Source: Rhodococcus ruber
GTDB lineage: Bacteria > Actinomycetota > Actinomycetes > Mycobacteriales > Mycobacteriaceae
Length of the DNA: 64,000 nucleotides
Direction of reading: 5' to 3'
NCBI RefSeq assembly: GCF_027270735.1
Contig: NZ_JAPWIJ010000001.1
Span: 186,001-250,000 of the forward strand
Shown piece after piece: positions 8,302-16,361 of this stretch (its first letter is position 1; each line of letters begins with the position of its first letter). The notes beneath the pieces are model-generated. The model ran no database searches, was not told the DNA's origin, and saw nothing but the letters and a program-made list of their open reading frames with translations. The position numbers were made by a program, and so were the translations under genes.

Positions 8302-8560
8302 ACCCGCGAGTTTAGGTTCCGTTCAACTTCAGGACCAATCCAGACCCGCTCCGCAACTGTTTCGTGATATTCGGAGCGAATTCGCAGCCGCGAATTCCAC
8401 TGTCTTGTTCACGTGAATTTATTCCGAGAAAAGCATCTCGGTTACAACGGTTGCACAAGGGGTAGGAATGAGATTGGGTTGAACCCTACGAAAGATCCGC
8501 AGTAGGACGAACGTGCCCGCATCACGCGATGGGTACGGCGTCGTTAGAGAAGGGAACCAC
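8302..8560. other. Divergent intergenic region upstream of sodA
   Basis: These 259 bases separate the acyltransferase and sodA starts and hold no credible gene. Visible elements are a GGGTT-G-AACCC palindrome (8476-8486), a CCGAG/CTCGG inverted pair around 8427-8444 and the sodA ribosome site AGAAGGGA just before the GTG. No metal-regulator box could be assigned. Confidence 0.4.
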
Positions 8561-9184
8561 GTGTCCGAGTACACCTTGCCCGACCTTGATTTCGATTACT
8601 CCGCCCTCGAGCCGCACATCTCGGGCGAGATCAACGAGCTTCACCACTCCAAGCATCACGCCACCTACGTGGCAGGCGCGAACACCGCCCTCGAGAAGCT
8701 CGCCGCAGCACGCGAGAACGACGATCACGCAGCCATCTTCCTGCACGAGAAGAACCTCGCGTTCCACCTCGGTGGCCACGTCAACCACTCCATCTGGTGG
8801 AAGAACCTCTCGCCCAACGGTGGCGACAAGCCCGAGGGTGAGCTCGGTGCCGCGATCGACGACCAGTTCGGTTCGTTCGACAAGTTCCGCGCACAGTTCA
8901 CCGCTGCCGCCAACGGCCTGCAGGGCTCCGGCTGGGCAGTGCTGGGTTACGACTCGCTGGGCAAGAAGCTCCTCACCTTCCAGCTCTACGATCAGCAGGC
9001 CAACGTGCCGCTCGGCATCATCCCGCTGCTCCAGGTCGACATGTGGGAGCACGCCTTCTACCTGCAGTACAAGAACGTCAAGGCCGACTACGTGAAGGCG
9101 TTCTGGAACGTCGTCAACTGGGCCGACGTCCAGGCTCGTTTCGAGGCCGCCACCTCGAAGACCCCGGGTCTGATCTTCCCGTAA
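8561..9184 (+). CDS. sodA: Superoxide dismutase, Mn/Fe family, probably Mn-type
   Basis: This 207-residue protein is very close to mycobacterial SodA. It dismutes superoxide to peroxide and oxygen. Metal ligands sit at the canonical places: His28 (LHHSKHH), His76 (GGHVNH), Asp160 and His164 (VDMWEH). Residue 145 is Gln (LYDQQAN), whereas the M. tuberculosis iron enzyme has His145; Gln there is typical of manganese enzymes, so I infer Mn. The start is the GTG at 8561 behind AGAAGGGA. There is no signal peptide. A perfect 16-bp terminator follows. The manganese riboswitch gene at 12 kb may be functionally linked. Confidence 0.95.
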   Translation: MSEYTLPDLDFDYSALEPHISGEINELHHSKHHATYVAGANTALEKLAAARENDDHAAIFLHEKNLAFHLGGHVNHSIWWKNLSPNGGDKPEGELGAAIDDQFGSFDKFRAQFTAAANGLQGSGWAVLGYDSLGKKLLTFQLYDQQANVPLGIIPLLQVDMWEHAFYLQYKNVKADYVKAFWNVVNWADVQARFEAATSKTPGLIFP

Positions 9185-9215
9185 GTGTCGAGATTGCCGT
9201 AAGTCGCGCAATCGC

Positions 9216-9252
9216 AGACAGGGCCACCGCATCCGTTGCGGTGGCCCTGTCT
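9216..9252. terminator. Bidirectional terminator after sodA
   Basis: A perfect 16-bp stem (9216-9231 with 9237-9252) has the loop TCCGT. It lies between sodA and the convergent sucrase/ferredoxin-like gene. Confidence 0.9.
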
Positions 9253-9263
9253 CGTTCGAAGAG

Positions 9264-10184
9264 TCAGGCCCTCCCGACTGCGGGCACCGACCGAATCGAC
9301 GTGACGCCGTGGTCGGGCGTCGCGAAGGCTTCGGAGCGGCAGGTCGTCCTGCGCGGGGTCTCGGGATCGGGCGTCACGTGTACCTGCACCGGTCCCGACG
9401 CTGTCACCACCACGACATCGGCCCCGCCGCTGGACGAGGTGATCTCGGTCGGGTGGACGTCGTCGATTCCGGTGAGGCCGTATTCGGTTCGTACTGCGTG
9501 TTCGGCGATCTGAGCGGTCGTGTCATCGGTGCACCGGCCCCGGTAGTTGCACAGGGTGAGCTGCCCACGGTCATGGCTGTCCACCACGGCTTGCGCGTTC
9601 GCCGGGTCGAGGTTGCCGTAGTAGCTGCCGTCCGGCAAAGCCACCATTCCAGCTGCGTATCGGTCCCCGCCCAGGTGCGTCGATTCCCATACCCGCCCAT
9701 TCGGTCGATTCAGGGCAGCCGCCACCGGCCGACCGAGCACCGCGCAGCACGGATCCTTCTTGCCGTGCGTACAGACGAGGTACAGCGGCTGGTCGACGCG
9801 GGTCCCGGTGCCGGGTGGGATGCCTGCGGCGGCGGCTTCCAGCGGTAGGTCGAGTACCTGCTCGAGAGTGTCGATCGTGTATTGCTCCAGCCAAGGACCA
9901 CGGCGGCCCGAATGAACCAGAAACACCCGTCGCGAGTCGATGGGTGCACGCCCGCTGTGAGTTTCTCGCACCAGTTGAGGGCGCACCCCCACGGCCTTGC
10001 AGCGCCGCGAGAGTTCGGCGCCGATTCGATCCAGCGGCCCGTCCGGACCCCACGGTTCGCGACCCCACGGGCCTCGATGTTCGATCAATACCCAGCCTTC
10101 GGCCCTCGCTGCTGTTCCGCGGAGCGACTCGTTGCTTGCGCGCGCCACCGCAGCGCAGCCCACCCAGCGTTCGGATGCCGGCAC
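9264..10184 (-). CDS. Sucrase/ferredoxin-like [2Fe-2S] thioredoxin-fold protein
   Basis: This 306-residue protein matches the sucrase/ferredoxin-like family, a thioredoxin fold that carries a [2Fe-2S] cluster. Cysteines fitting cluster ligation appear in VCTHGKKDPCCA (about residues 139-150); STHLGGDRYAAGM is a second family block, and a Cys pair in LCNYRGRC lies near the C-terminal third. The GTG start at 10184 is one base from the stop of the upstream siderophore-binding gene, so the two are almost certainly co-transcribed. That pairing suggests a redox role in iron release or uptake, but this is inference. It is cytoplasmic by absence of a signal. Confidence 0.82.
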   Translation of the reverse strand: MPASERWVGCAAVARASNESLRGTAARAEGWVLIEHRGPWGREPWGPDGPLDRIGAELSRRCKAVGVRPQLVRETHSGRAPIDSRRVFLVHSGRRGPWLEQYTIDTLEQVLDLPLEAAAAGIPPGTGTRVDQPLYLVCTHGKKDPCCAVLGRPVAAALNRPNGRVWESTHLGGDRYAAGMVALPDGSYYGNLDPANAQAVVDSHDRGQLTLCNYRGRCTDDTTAQIAEHAVRTEYGLTGIDDVHPTEITSSSGGADVVVVTASGPVQVHVTPDPETPRRTTCRSEAFATPDHGVTSIRSVPAVGRA

Positions 10185-10185
10185 G

Positions 10186-11133
10186 TCAGCCCCCGATCTC
10201 GGACGCGGTGTCGATCAGAGCACGGGCGGTCAGCACATTGCCGAAAAGAAAATCCTTCGACGGCAGCTCGATCACCCGAGCTCCGAGACCGGTGAAGAGC
10301 GGGTTCTGGCGTAGTTGTGCCACGGCGTCCTCCGTCCCGGCGTCGGTCAGCAGAAGGATGTCGTCGGCGGCCAGCACGTCGATCAATTCCGGACTGACGT
10401 CGACGGTCTGCACCGCGTCCGAACCGCGATCCTGCTGAGAGGGGGCACGGTAGCCCAAATCGGCCAGAACCGAGTACGGGAACGATCCGTCCTGGGTCAT
10501 GTATCGCAACGAGTCGGCTCGCACGCGCGCGACGGTCAACGTGCTGTTCTCGTCACGTGCGCGCGCCGCGGATTCGTCGACCGCTCGGCGATAATCGGCT
10601 AACAAGCCGTCGGCGCTCTCCCGCCGGTCGAAGATGTCCCCCACCTGCTGCAGAGTGTTCTGCCACGAGGCCGGGGTGTACTCCACGACGACGGTCGGCG
10701 CGATCGGGGCGACCTGGTCGTACAGCGCTCGGTTCTCCTCCCCCGTCGTGCGCATCACGATCAGGTCCGGTGCGGCGGCCGTCAGGGCCTCGATATCGAC
10801 CTCGGCGTCAGCGGACCCGATGTCGATCGGTTCGGCAGCCAGCCGGGCTCGGACGACGGGTGCGTAATCACCGGTCAGCGGCGGCTTCACCGCTGCGACG
10901 GGCTCGATTCCCACAGCAACGACAGCTTCGAGAGTGCGGTCGCCGTCGAGCACGGCAACACGTTGCGGATCGACGGGCACACTCGTCTCTCCGAAAGCGT
11001 GCTGCACCGTGCGCACCTCGCCGCCGGTCTCTTCGGTGCTCGATGCCGACCGACTGCACGCGGTCACACCGATCAGTAGCGCAACGAACAGCAGGGAGAC
11101 AACGGTGCGCCGGGCGGTTCCTCTGTTTTTCAC
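10186..11133 (-). CDS. Iron-siderophore ABC transporter substrate-binding lipoprotein
   Basis: This 315-residue FecB/FepB-type (periplasmic-binding fold III) protein delivers ferric siderophores to an ABC importer. A lipoprotein signal is visible: basic MKNRGTARR, hydrophobic VVSLLFVALLIG and lipobox VTAC. Family features are GETSVPVDPQRVAVLDGD and PDLIVMRTTGEEN. The start is GTG at 11133; upstream extensions would bury the signal peptide. The matching permease and ATPase are not in this window, so it must serve a transporter encoded elsewhere. It is followed after one base by the [2Fe-2S] thioredoxin-like gene. No convincing iron box was found upstream, unlike the second such protein at 56.1 kb. 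Confidence 0.88.
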   Translation of the reverse strand: MKNRGTARRTVVSLLFVALLIGVTACSRSASSTEETGGEVRTVQHAFGETSVPVDPQRVAVLDGDRTLEAVVAVGIEPVAAVKPPLTGDYAPVVRARLAAEPIDIGSADAEVDIEALTAAAPDLIVMRTTGEENRALYDQVAPIAPTVVVEYTPASWQNTLQQVGDIFDRRESADGLLADYRRAVDESAARARDENSTLTVARVRADSLRYMTQDGSFPYSVLADLGYRAPSQQDRGSDAVQTVDVSPELIDVLAADDILLLTDAGTEDAVAQLRQNPLFTGLGARVIELPSKDFLFGNVLTARALIDTASEIGG

Positions 11134-11290
11134 CGCAGCAGCGTATCGGCTACCGATCCGCCGTGGGCCGGCTACGTTGTGGGCTGGCACTCTCCCCATC
11201 TTGTGTGCCAGCCATTTTCGGGTCATTCTTCTCTTTACCCAACGTCGTGTACCCGGCTTCTGCCTCGTACCTGTCTGGGAGGGATGCGCA

Positions 11291-11818
11291 ATGGACGATC
11301 GAAATCTCATCGGTGTCTCGCCTTTTCACGCCGCCGGTCTACTGCGCGGATTCGTGATCTCCGGCCGTTGGCCGGACACCACCAAGGAATGGGCCCAGTT
11401 TCTGGCGCTGGCCGTTCGGGTTGCGTCGATGCCGGGTCTGTTGGCGACGTCGACGGTGTTCGGGGTGCGAGAGGAGTTGCCCGAGGACCCAGAGCCGGGG
11501 ACGGTCGGCCTGGTGGTGGCCGAGGGACCCGTGATCGGCGATTTCGCGTTGGCTCCCGGACGGTTTGCGGCCCATCAGCCGGCCGCATTGCTGATGCTGC
11601 ATCCACCGTCGGAGACGACGCCCTCACTGCCCGAGTGCGCGGGCGCTGCGTCCGGTTGCGTTCTGCTGCCGGGTCTTCCGCATCTCGGCCTCGATCACCG
11701 GGCTGCGTGGGTGGAGGCGGAATCCGACGGCACCGTGACGTCGATGGTCAGTCGGGTCGGCCTCGATCCCATCAGCGATCCCGACACCGCAGTTTTGGCC
11801 ATGCTCCTCGCCTCCTGA
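11291..11818 (+). CDS. Hypothetical protein
   Basis: This 175-residue protein is not recognised. The ATG at 11291 follows a GGGAGGG ribosome site at a sensible distance. It has no signal peptide, membrane span or clear motif. It looks like a compact alpha/beta protein with Pro- and Gly-rich turns (EELPEDPEPGTVGLVVAEG) and two Cys (ECAGAASGC). It stands alone between the divergent siderophore-binding gene and the manganese riboswitch. Codon use resembles the neighbours, so I consider it a real gene. Confidence 0.65.
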   Translation: MDDRNLIGVSPFHAAGLLRGFVISGRWPDTTKEWAQFLALAVRVASMPGLLATSTVFGVREELPEDPEPGTVGLVVAEGPVIGDFALAPGRFAAHQPAALLMLHPPSETTPSLPECAGAASGCVLLPGLPHLGLDHRAAWVEAESDGTVTSMVSRVGLDPISDPDTAVLAMLLAS

Positions 11819-11902
11819 CCGCTCCCCGCACACGATTTTTCGGGTGCCCAAACTTATTGGCGCATTGGACAATTCGCGAAACGGCACTTAGAGTCGTCTG
11901 CA

Positions 11903-12001
11903 GCGAAGGGGAGTAGCCCCCAATCAACGTGTCGACATACTGGTCGTGAGATTGCGACCCGGCACCTGAACCGGTACTTCCGGTGGGCGAGACCTTCGGT
12001 C
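11903..12001 (+). promoter_or_regulatory. yybP-ykoY-type (manganese) riboswitch
   Basis: The leader of the GDT1-family gene carries the yybP-ykoY signature: GAAGGGGAGTAG at the 5' side (from 11905) and GGGCGAGACCTTCG at the 3' side (to 11998). A P1 helix forms from CGAAGG (11904-11909) and CCTTCG (11993-11998); GC-rich internal helices lie between. This RNA class senses Mn2+ and usually controls manganese exporters, including GDT1/UPF0016 proteins, which is the gene that follows. Whether it acts on transcription or translation is not clear. Confidence 0.85.
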
Positions 12002-12025
12002 CGTTCGACGACCGAGGAGTCTGCT

Positions 12026-12748
12026 GTGCTGTCCGCATTGTTGCTGAGTTTCGCTGTCATTTTCGTGGCCGAGTTGGGTGACAAATCCCAGCTCATGGCC
12101 ATGACATTCGCTCTGCGCTACAAGTGGTACGTCGTCATCGGCGGTATCACGGTAGCCACCACTATCGTGCACCTCGTGTCCGTCGCGGTCGGCCACTTCC
12201 TCGGCGTGTCGATCCCCACCGAGGCGATATCGATCGTCGGCGGCATCGCGTTCGTCATCTTCGGACTCTGGACGTTGCGCGGCGATTCGTTGTCCGACGA
12301 CGAAGGCGCGAAGGCCTCTCGCGTCACCAAGTCTGCCTTCCTGGCGATCGCGTCGGCGTTCTTCCTCGCCGAGCTGGGAGACAAGACGATGCTGGCGACC
12401 GTCACTCTCGCTGCCGACAACGACTGGGTCGGCGTTTGGATCGGCTCGACGATCGGCATGGTCGCGGCCGATGCGCTTGCCATCGTGGTCGGTGCGGTTC
12501 TCGGAAAGCACCTGCCGGAGCGCATGATTCAGTACGGCGCAGCAATCCTGTTCTTCGTCTTCGGTGCCGTACTGTTCTTCGAGGGCCTGATGCCGGGGAC
12601 GTCCGCGCCGTACATCGCGGCAGGAGTGGTCGTTGCGATCTCCGCGATCATCGTCGCGGTGCTTCGCGCCAAGGCGTCCCGCACCAAGCCCTCCGGCTCC
12701 GGCGGGTCGCACGAGATCGAGCCGCGGACCACCACCGAAGACGCCTGA
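12026..12748 (+). CDS. GDT1/TMEM165 (UPF0016) family cation exporter, probably Mn2+
   Basis: This 240-residue membrane protein has two homologous halves of three spans each and the family's paired signature ELGDK[ST]: FVAELGDKSQLM (about residues 14-25) and FLAELGDKTMLA (about 116-127). The half-linker and C-terminus are acidic or Ser/Thr-rich. GDT1 proteins exchange Mn2+ or Ca2+ for protons. The upstream yybP-ykoY riboswitch argues for manganese efflux induced by excess Mn2+. The start is GTG at 12026, the first codon giving a full first span. The next gene (sensor-kinase-like) begins 32 bases later and may be read through. Confidence 0.93.
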   Translation: MLSALLLSFAVIFVAELGDKSQLMAMTFALRYKWYVVIGGITVATTIVHLVSVAVGHFLGVSIPTEAISIVGGIAFVIFGLWTLRGDSLSDDEGAKASRVTKSAFLAIASAFFLAELGDKTMLATVTLAADNDWVGVWIGSTIGMVAADALAIVVGAVLGKHLPERMIQYGAAILFFVFGAVLFFEGLMPGTSAPYIAAGVVVAISAIIVAVLRAKASRTKPSGSGGSHEIEPRTTTEDA

Positions 12749-12780
12749 CCTTGGTTTACACTCCTCCATCGGAGGGGTGA

Positions 12781-13965
12781 ATGAACGACGAGCAGCAGGT
12801 GGCCGGTGCCGACGCGGCGCACCGTTCCACGGATCGACTGATCAGAATTTTCGGCCGTTTCGTCGGTACCGGCTATCTCATCTATCTGCTGCTGTTGATT
12901 CCCGACATCGGGCGCAGTAGTGAGGTAGTTCCCGGTTGGTGGACCCCGGTCACCGTGGTGGTCGTGTTCGGCAGCGGGATCGCATTCGGGGCCTCCACCT
13001 TCCATCCGAGCAGCACTGCCATCAGGATCGCCGGTTCGGTTGCCGCGACGGCATTCCCGATCATGGCCCTGCTGTGGTGGGGGGTCTGGGACGGCACCAG
13101 CTTCGACCAGACCGGGACATTTCTCGCAGTGTTCCCCGGCCTTGCCGCGCTCGCCGCTGCGACGGTGTGGCGTCCCGTCCCGGCGTTCGCCCACATGACC
13201 GTCAGTGTCGTTCTCGTGCAGCTCACCAATCAGGCTCTGCGAGAGCCGTTTCCCCGCAGCAACATCATCGCGGAGATCTTCTTCGCGATGATGTTCTGCA
13301 CGGTGTTCGTGGCCGCCACACTCGCCGCGGTACGCACCGGACGCATTCTCGACGCCACCATCTCCGTATCGCACGACGACGCAGCAAGAGCAGCGGCCGC
13401 CTCCGCGCGAGAGGTCGAGCGTGAGCGGTTCGACGCGTTGATCCACGACGAGGTCATGTCCTCGTTGCTCGCCGTCGCGCGCCATGGCCGCACCCCGAGC
13501 CTGGCGCGCCAAGCCCGCTCGGCGCTCGCCCATCTGGACGATCTGACCACCGGTACCGTCGCCCACAGCTTCTCCGCGGACGAGGCTCTGGCTCAGTTTC
13601 GTTCCGCCGCAACGACAGTCGACGAGTCGATCGAATTCACCGTGCACATGGGAGAGCTCGAACGATCGGAGGACTACCCGGCCGAGGTCGTCCGAGCCGT
13701 CGCTGCAGCTCTCGCAGAAGCACTGCGCAACAGCCGGATTCACGCACAGGCGTCGAACCGATCGGTCACCGCCCGGCTGGGCCCGTCGACCCTGCAGGTT
13801 CTCGTACAGGACGACGGTATCGGCTTCGATCGACGCTCGGTGCCGCCGCACCGACTCGGTGTCGCCGTCAGTATCGAAGGCAGGATGCGTCAGCTCGACG
13901 GCGGATCGGCCGATATCGACTCCTCCGCCGCCGGCACCACCGTCCGACTGAGGTGGACACGATGA
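12781..13965 (+). CDS. Membrane histidine-kinase-like protein with HATPase_c domain
   Basis: This 394-residue protein has about five N-terminal membrane spans (residues 18-180), a cytoplasmic helix with EVERERFDALIHDEV, where His222 fits the phospho-acceptor of a HisKA_3-like dimerisation helix, and a C-terminal ATPase domain with an N-box-like AEALRNSRIHA and G1-box-like VQDDGIGFD. A GGAGGGG ribosome site precedes the ATG. The next gene overlaps by ATGA. No response regulator follows, which is unusual for this family. It may signal to an unlinked regulator or with its partner protein. I am sure of the domain type, not of the signal sensed. Confidence 0.82.
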   Translation: MNDEQQVAGADAAHRSTDRLIRIFGRFVGTGYLIYLLLLIPDIGRSSEVVPGWWTPVTVVVVFGSGIAFGASTFHPSSTAIRIAGSVAATAFPIMALLWWGVWDGTSFDQTGTFLAVFPGLAALAAATVWRPVPAFAHMTVSVVLVQLTNQALREPFPRSNIIAEIFFAMMFCTVFVAATLAAVRTGRILDATISVSHDDAARAAAASAREVERERFDALIHDEVMSSLLAVARHGRTPSLARQARSALAHLDDLTTGTVAHSFSADEALAQFRSAATTVDESIEFTVHMGELERSEDYPAEVVRAVAAALAEALRNSRIHAQASNRSVTARLGPSTLQVLVQDDGIGFDRRSVPPHRLGVAVSIEGRMRQLDGGSADIDSSAAGTTVRLRWTR

Positions 13966-14978
13966 ACGGTCAGGACATCCGCGACCTGCTGTCGATGAAG
14001 TCGACGGCCGCCTATGCCGTCGCCGCCTTCTTCGTTCTCGCGTGCGCGGTCTGTGCGACCGCGACGCTGGACGGCGTGTCCTCGGTGTTGCCACCGTACG
14101 CGGCAGTTCTCGTGTTCACCGGAGCCGTCGTCTTGTTGCTCGGCGCTCCGGGCGATCCGCTGAGCGCGCGGTCCACCGCCCTGCTGACCGCGTCGGGTCC
14201 GGTGGCGGGTGCGTTCGTCTTCACGGTGCTGCCGGTGCCACTGACGGGCAGCCTGCAGACCTGGCCGCTGGGGATGTCCGTGGTGATCTACACCTTCATG
14301 TGCGTCCGCGGCCGCACACTGGCGGCGTGGGTCGGACTGGCGCTCAGCATGTCCGTCGCCATCGGGTGGGCGGCCTCGACGGGTCAGGGTGCGGTGTACG
14401 GGCTGTCGTTCAGCGCCATCAACGTCGCGCCGCTGTTGATGTCGACATTCTTCGCCTTCACCATCCGACCCTTGGCCGCAGCCATCTTCGAGCTGCGCGA
14501 GCAGTCCACCGTGCGCATCGCTTCCCAGGCCGCCGCAGCCGCCGTCCTCGAGGAACGAGACGCACGCCTGGCCAGCCTCGACGCACTGGCCCGTCCGCTG
14601 CTTCAGCGCATAGCCGACGGTCCAGACCTCACCGAAGAGGAAGTACTCGCGTGCGTATTGCTCGAGGCCGAGCTCCGCGACTCCCTGCGCGCCCGCGGTC
14701 TGGTGCGACCGGACCTCGCTCGCGCCGCGAGATCCGCCCGGGCCCGGGGGGTCGAGGTGACAATGCTCGACGACCGAGCCCCGGCCGCGCTGAACGACGA
14801 CGCCCGGGACCGCATCGTGGCCGCCGCGTCGAACCGCCTGGACGGTGCCGACACCGGGTCCGTGACGGTCCGGCTCCTGCCTCCAGGACGCCCGGTCGCA
14901 GCCACCGTTCTGCTCGACGACCTCGGCGACAGCGCACAGCGAATCGAGTACGACGACACCGGTCGAATCAGCAGCTGA
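13962..14978 (+). CDS. Membrane protein with degenerate kinase-like cytoplasmic region
   Basis: This 338-residue protein overlaps the kinase-like gene by ATGA and mirrors its layout: about six spans in residues 16-180, then a long Ala/Arg/Glu-rich helical region (RIASQAAAAAVLEERDARLASL) and a small C-terminal alpha/beta domain. The kinase His motif and ATP-binding boxes are absent (no N or G box recognisable). It therefore looks like a catalytically dead partner or a sensor subunit. Translational coupling suggests a complex with the upstream protein. Function is unknown. Confidence 0.72.
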   Translation: MNGQDIRDLLSMKSTAAYAVAAFFVLACAVCATATLDGVSSVLPPYAAVLVFTGAVVLLLGAPGDPLSARSTALLTASGPVAGAFVFTVLPVPLTGSLQTWPLGMSVVIYTFMCVRGRTLAAWVGLALSMSVAIGWAASTGQGAVYGLSFSAINVAPLLMSTFFAFTIRPLAAAIFELREQSTVRIASQAAAAAVLEERDARLASLDALARPLLQRIADGPDLTEEEVLACVLLEAELRDSLRARGLVRPDLARAARSARARGVEVTMLDDRAPAALNDDARDRIVAAASNRLDGADTGSVTVRLLPPGRPVAATVLLDDLGDSAQRIEYDDTGRISS

Positions 14979-15065
14979 ACTCCGGGTTTGGGCCGAGACC
15001 GTCGTGGTTACCCTGCGGCGGACCAGTAGGTCTGTACAGCTGCTGCCGGTGAATGGAGCCCCGCC

Positions 15066-16361
15066 ATGCCTCTCGATCGTCGATCGTTCCTGATCGGATC
15101 CGGTGCCGCCGCCGTGCCGCTGCTGTTGGCGGGGTGCGGCTTCGTCAAGTCCGGCCCGTCGCAGCAGGCCGAGGGCACGCTGACCTTCACCACATGGGGC
15201 ACCGACGCCGAGTTGGCCGGCTTCCGAGCCTCGATCAGCGCGTTCGAGGCCGCCAATCCCGGGTCGACGATCACCCTCAACGCGGTGCCGTACGAGCAGA
15301 TGTTCACCAACATCGACGCCCAGCTGCAGGCAGGCAACCCACCCGATATCTTCCGCGTTCCGTATTACACGTTCGGCGCATACGCCGGCCGAGGCCAACT
15401 GCTGGATCTGTCGCCGCTGTTGGCGTCGGACACGCGGGATCAGTTCACGCCGACGGCGTGGGCCGCGGTGCAGAACGGCGGAATCCCCTACGGCCTGCCG
15501 CACCACACCGACACCTCGGCAATTCTGGTGAACCGAAACCTGTTGTCCCAGGCCGGTATCGACTCCGTTCCGACAACCCTGGACGACGCCTGGACGTGGG
15601 ACGAGTTGGCGTCGATCGGCGATCGACTGCGTTCCTCGCTGCCCGCCGACAAGTATCCGTGGGCCTACAACTGGCAGGGCAACGGAGTCACTCGCTGGTT
15701 GAGTCTGCTGTTCCAGGCCGGTGGGTCCTTCCTGGCCGAGGACCAGAAGACTCCGCTGATCGACTCCGACGAGGCTCGTCGTGCCGTCGAATACTCGGCG
15801 TCCTTCTTCTCGAAGGGCTACGTGCCGGCCAACAACACCATCGCGTCGTCGAGCTACGCCAGCGAGGCCTGGTTCTCGCAATCGGTGGCGATGGTGTGGT
15901 CCGGTGCGTTCCAATTGCCCGACGCCGATGCCACGGCCAGTTTCGATTGGACGGCCACCTTCGCACCGCGAGATCGCCGGGGCGGCGGCGACTTCGGCGG
16001 CAACGCACTCGTCGCGACGTCGCAGACCTCGCAGCCGGAGTTGGCCGCGTCGTTCCTCGAGTTCGTCACCCAGCAGGAGCAGATGCGCAACTTCTGCAAG
16101 TCCGCGTCGCTGCTGCCCACACGCACCGACCTGCTCAACTCCGACCTCGAGTTCGACATCCGGTCGGAGCTGGCCCCGATCTTCGCGGCGCAGGCGACCA
16201 CAGTGCAGCCGCAGGATGCGGCTCAGGTGGCATCGCCGTCGATGTCGGGAATCATTCCGGTGCTCAAGGAACAGCTCGATCTGGCGTTTGCAGGCTCGCA
16301 GGACGCCGCTGCCACCGTGGCTGCGTTGCAGAGCGGAATCGCCGGGGTCACCGGCGCATGA
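15066..16361 (+). CDS. Sugar ABC transporter substrate-binding lipoprotein
   Basis: This 431-residue extracellular binding protein of family 1 (maltose/multiple-sugar type) has an N-terminus with a twin-arginine-like start DRRSFLIGSG and lipobox LLAGC, so it is probably lipid-anchored. Family features are TFTTWGTDAE, GNPPDIFRVPYY and PYGLPHHTDTSAILVNRN. A GGAG site precedes the ATG. The stop overlaps the first permease start (ATGA), so the three genes form one operon. The sugar cannot be predicted. Confidence 0.9.
   Translation: MPLDRRSFLIGSGAAAVPLLLAGCGFVKSGPSQQAEGTLTFTTWGTDAELAGFRASISAFEAANPGSTITLNAVPYEQMFTNIDAQLQAGNPPDIFRVPYYTFGAYAGRGQLLDLSPLLASDTRDQFTPTAWAAVQNGGIPYGLPHHTDTSAILVNRNLLSQAGIDSVPTTLDDAWTWDELASIGDRLRSSLPADKYPWAYNWQGNGVTRWLSLLFQAGGSFLAEDQKTPLIDSDEARRAVEYSASFFSKGYVPANNTIASSSYASEAWFSQSVAMVWSGAFQLPDADATASFDWTATFAPRDRRGGGDFGGNALVATSQTSQPELAASFLEFVTQQEQMRNFCKSASLLPTRTDLLNSDLEFDIRSELAPIFAAQATTVQPQDAAQVASPSMSGIIPVLKEQLDLAFAGSQDAAATVAALQSGIAGVTGA

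Noticed and set aside
11134..11290. IdeR box before the first siderophore-binding gene
   Set aside because: I compared the spacer with the consensus by eye and found no match as good as those at 2022 or 56112.
12529..14094. 521-residue minus-strand frame opposite the GDT1 and kinase-like genes
   Set aside because: It is antisense to genes with clear motifs; Arg/Gly/His-rich and no family features.
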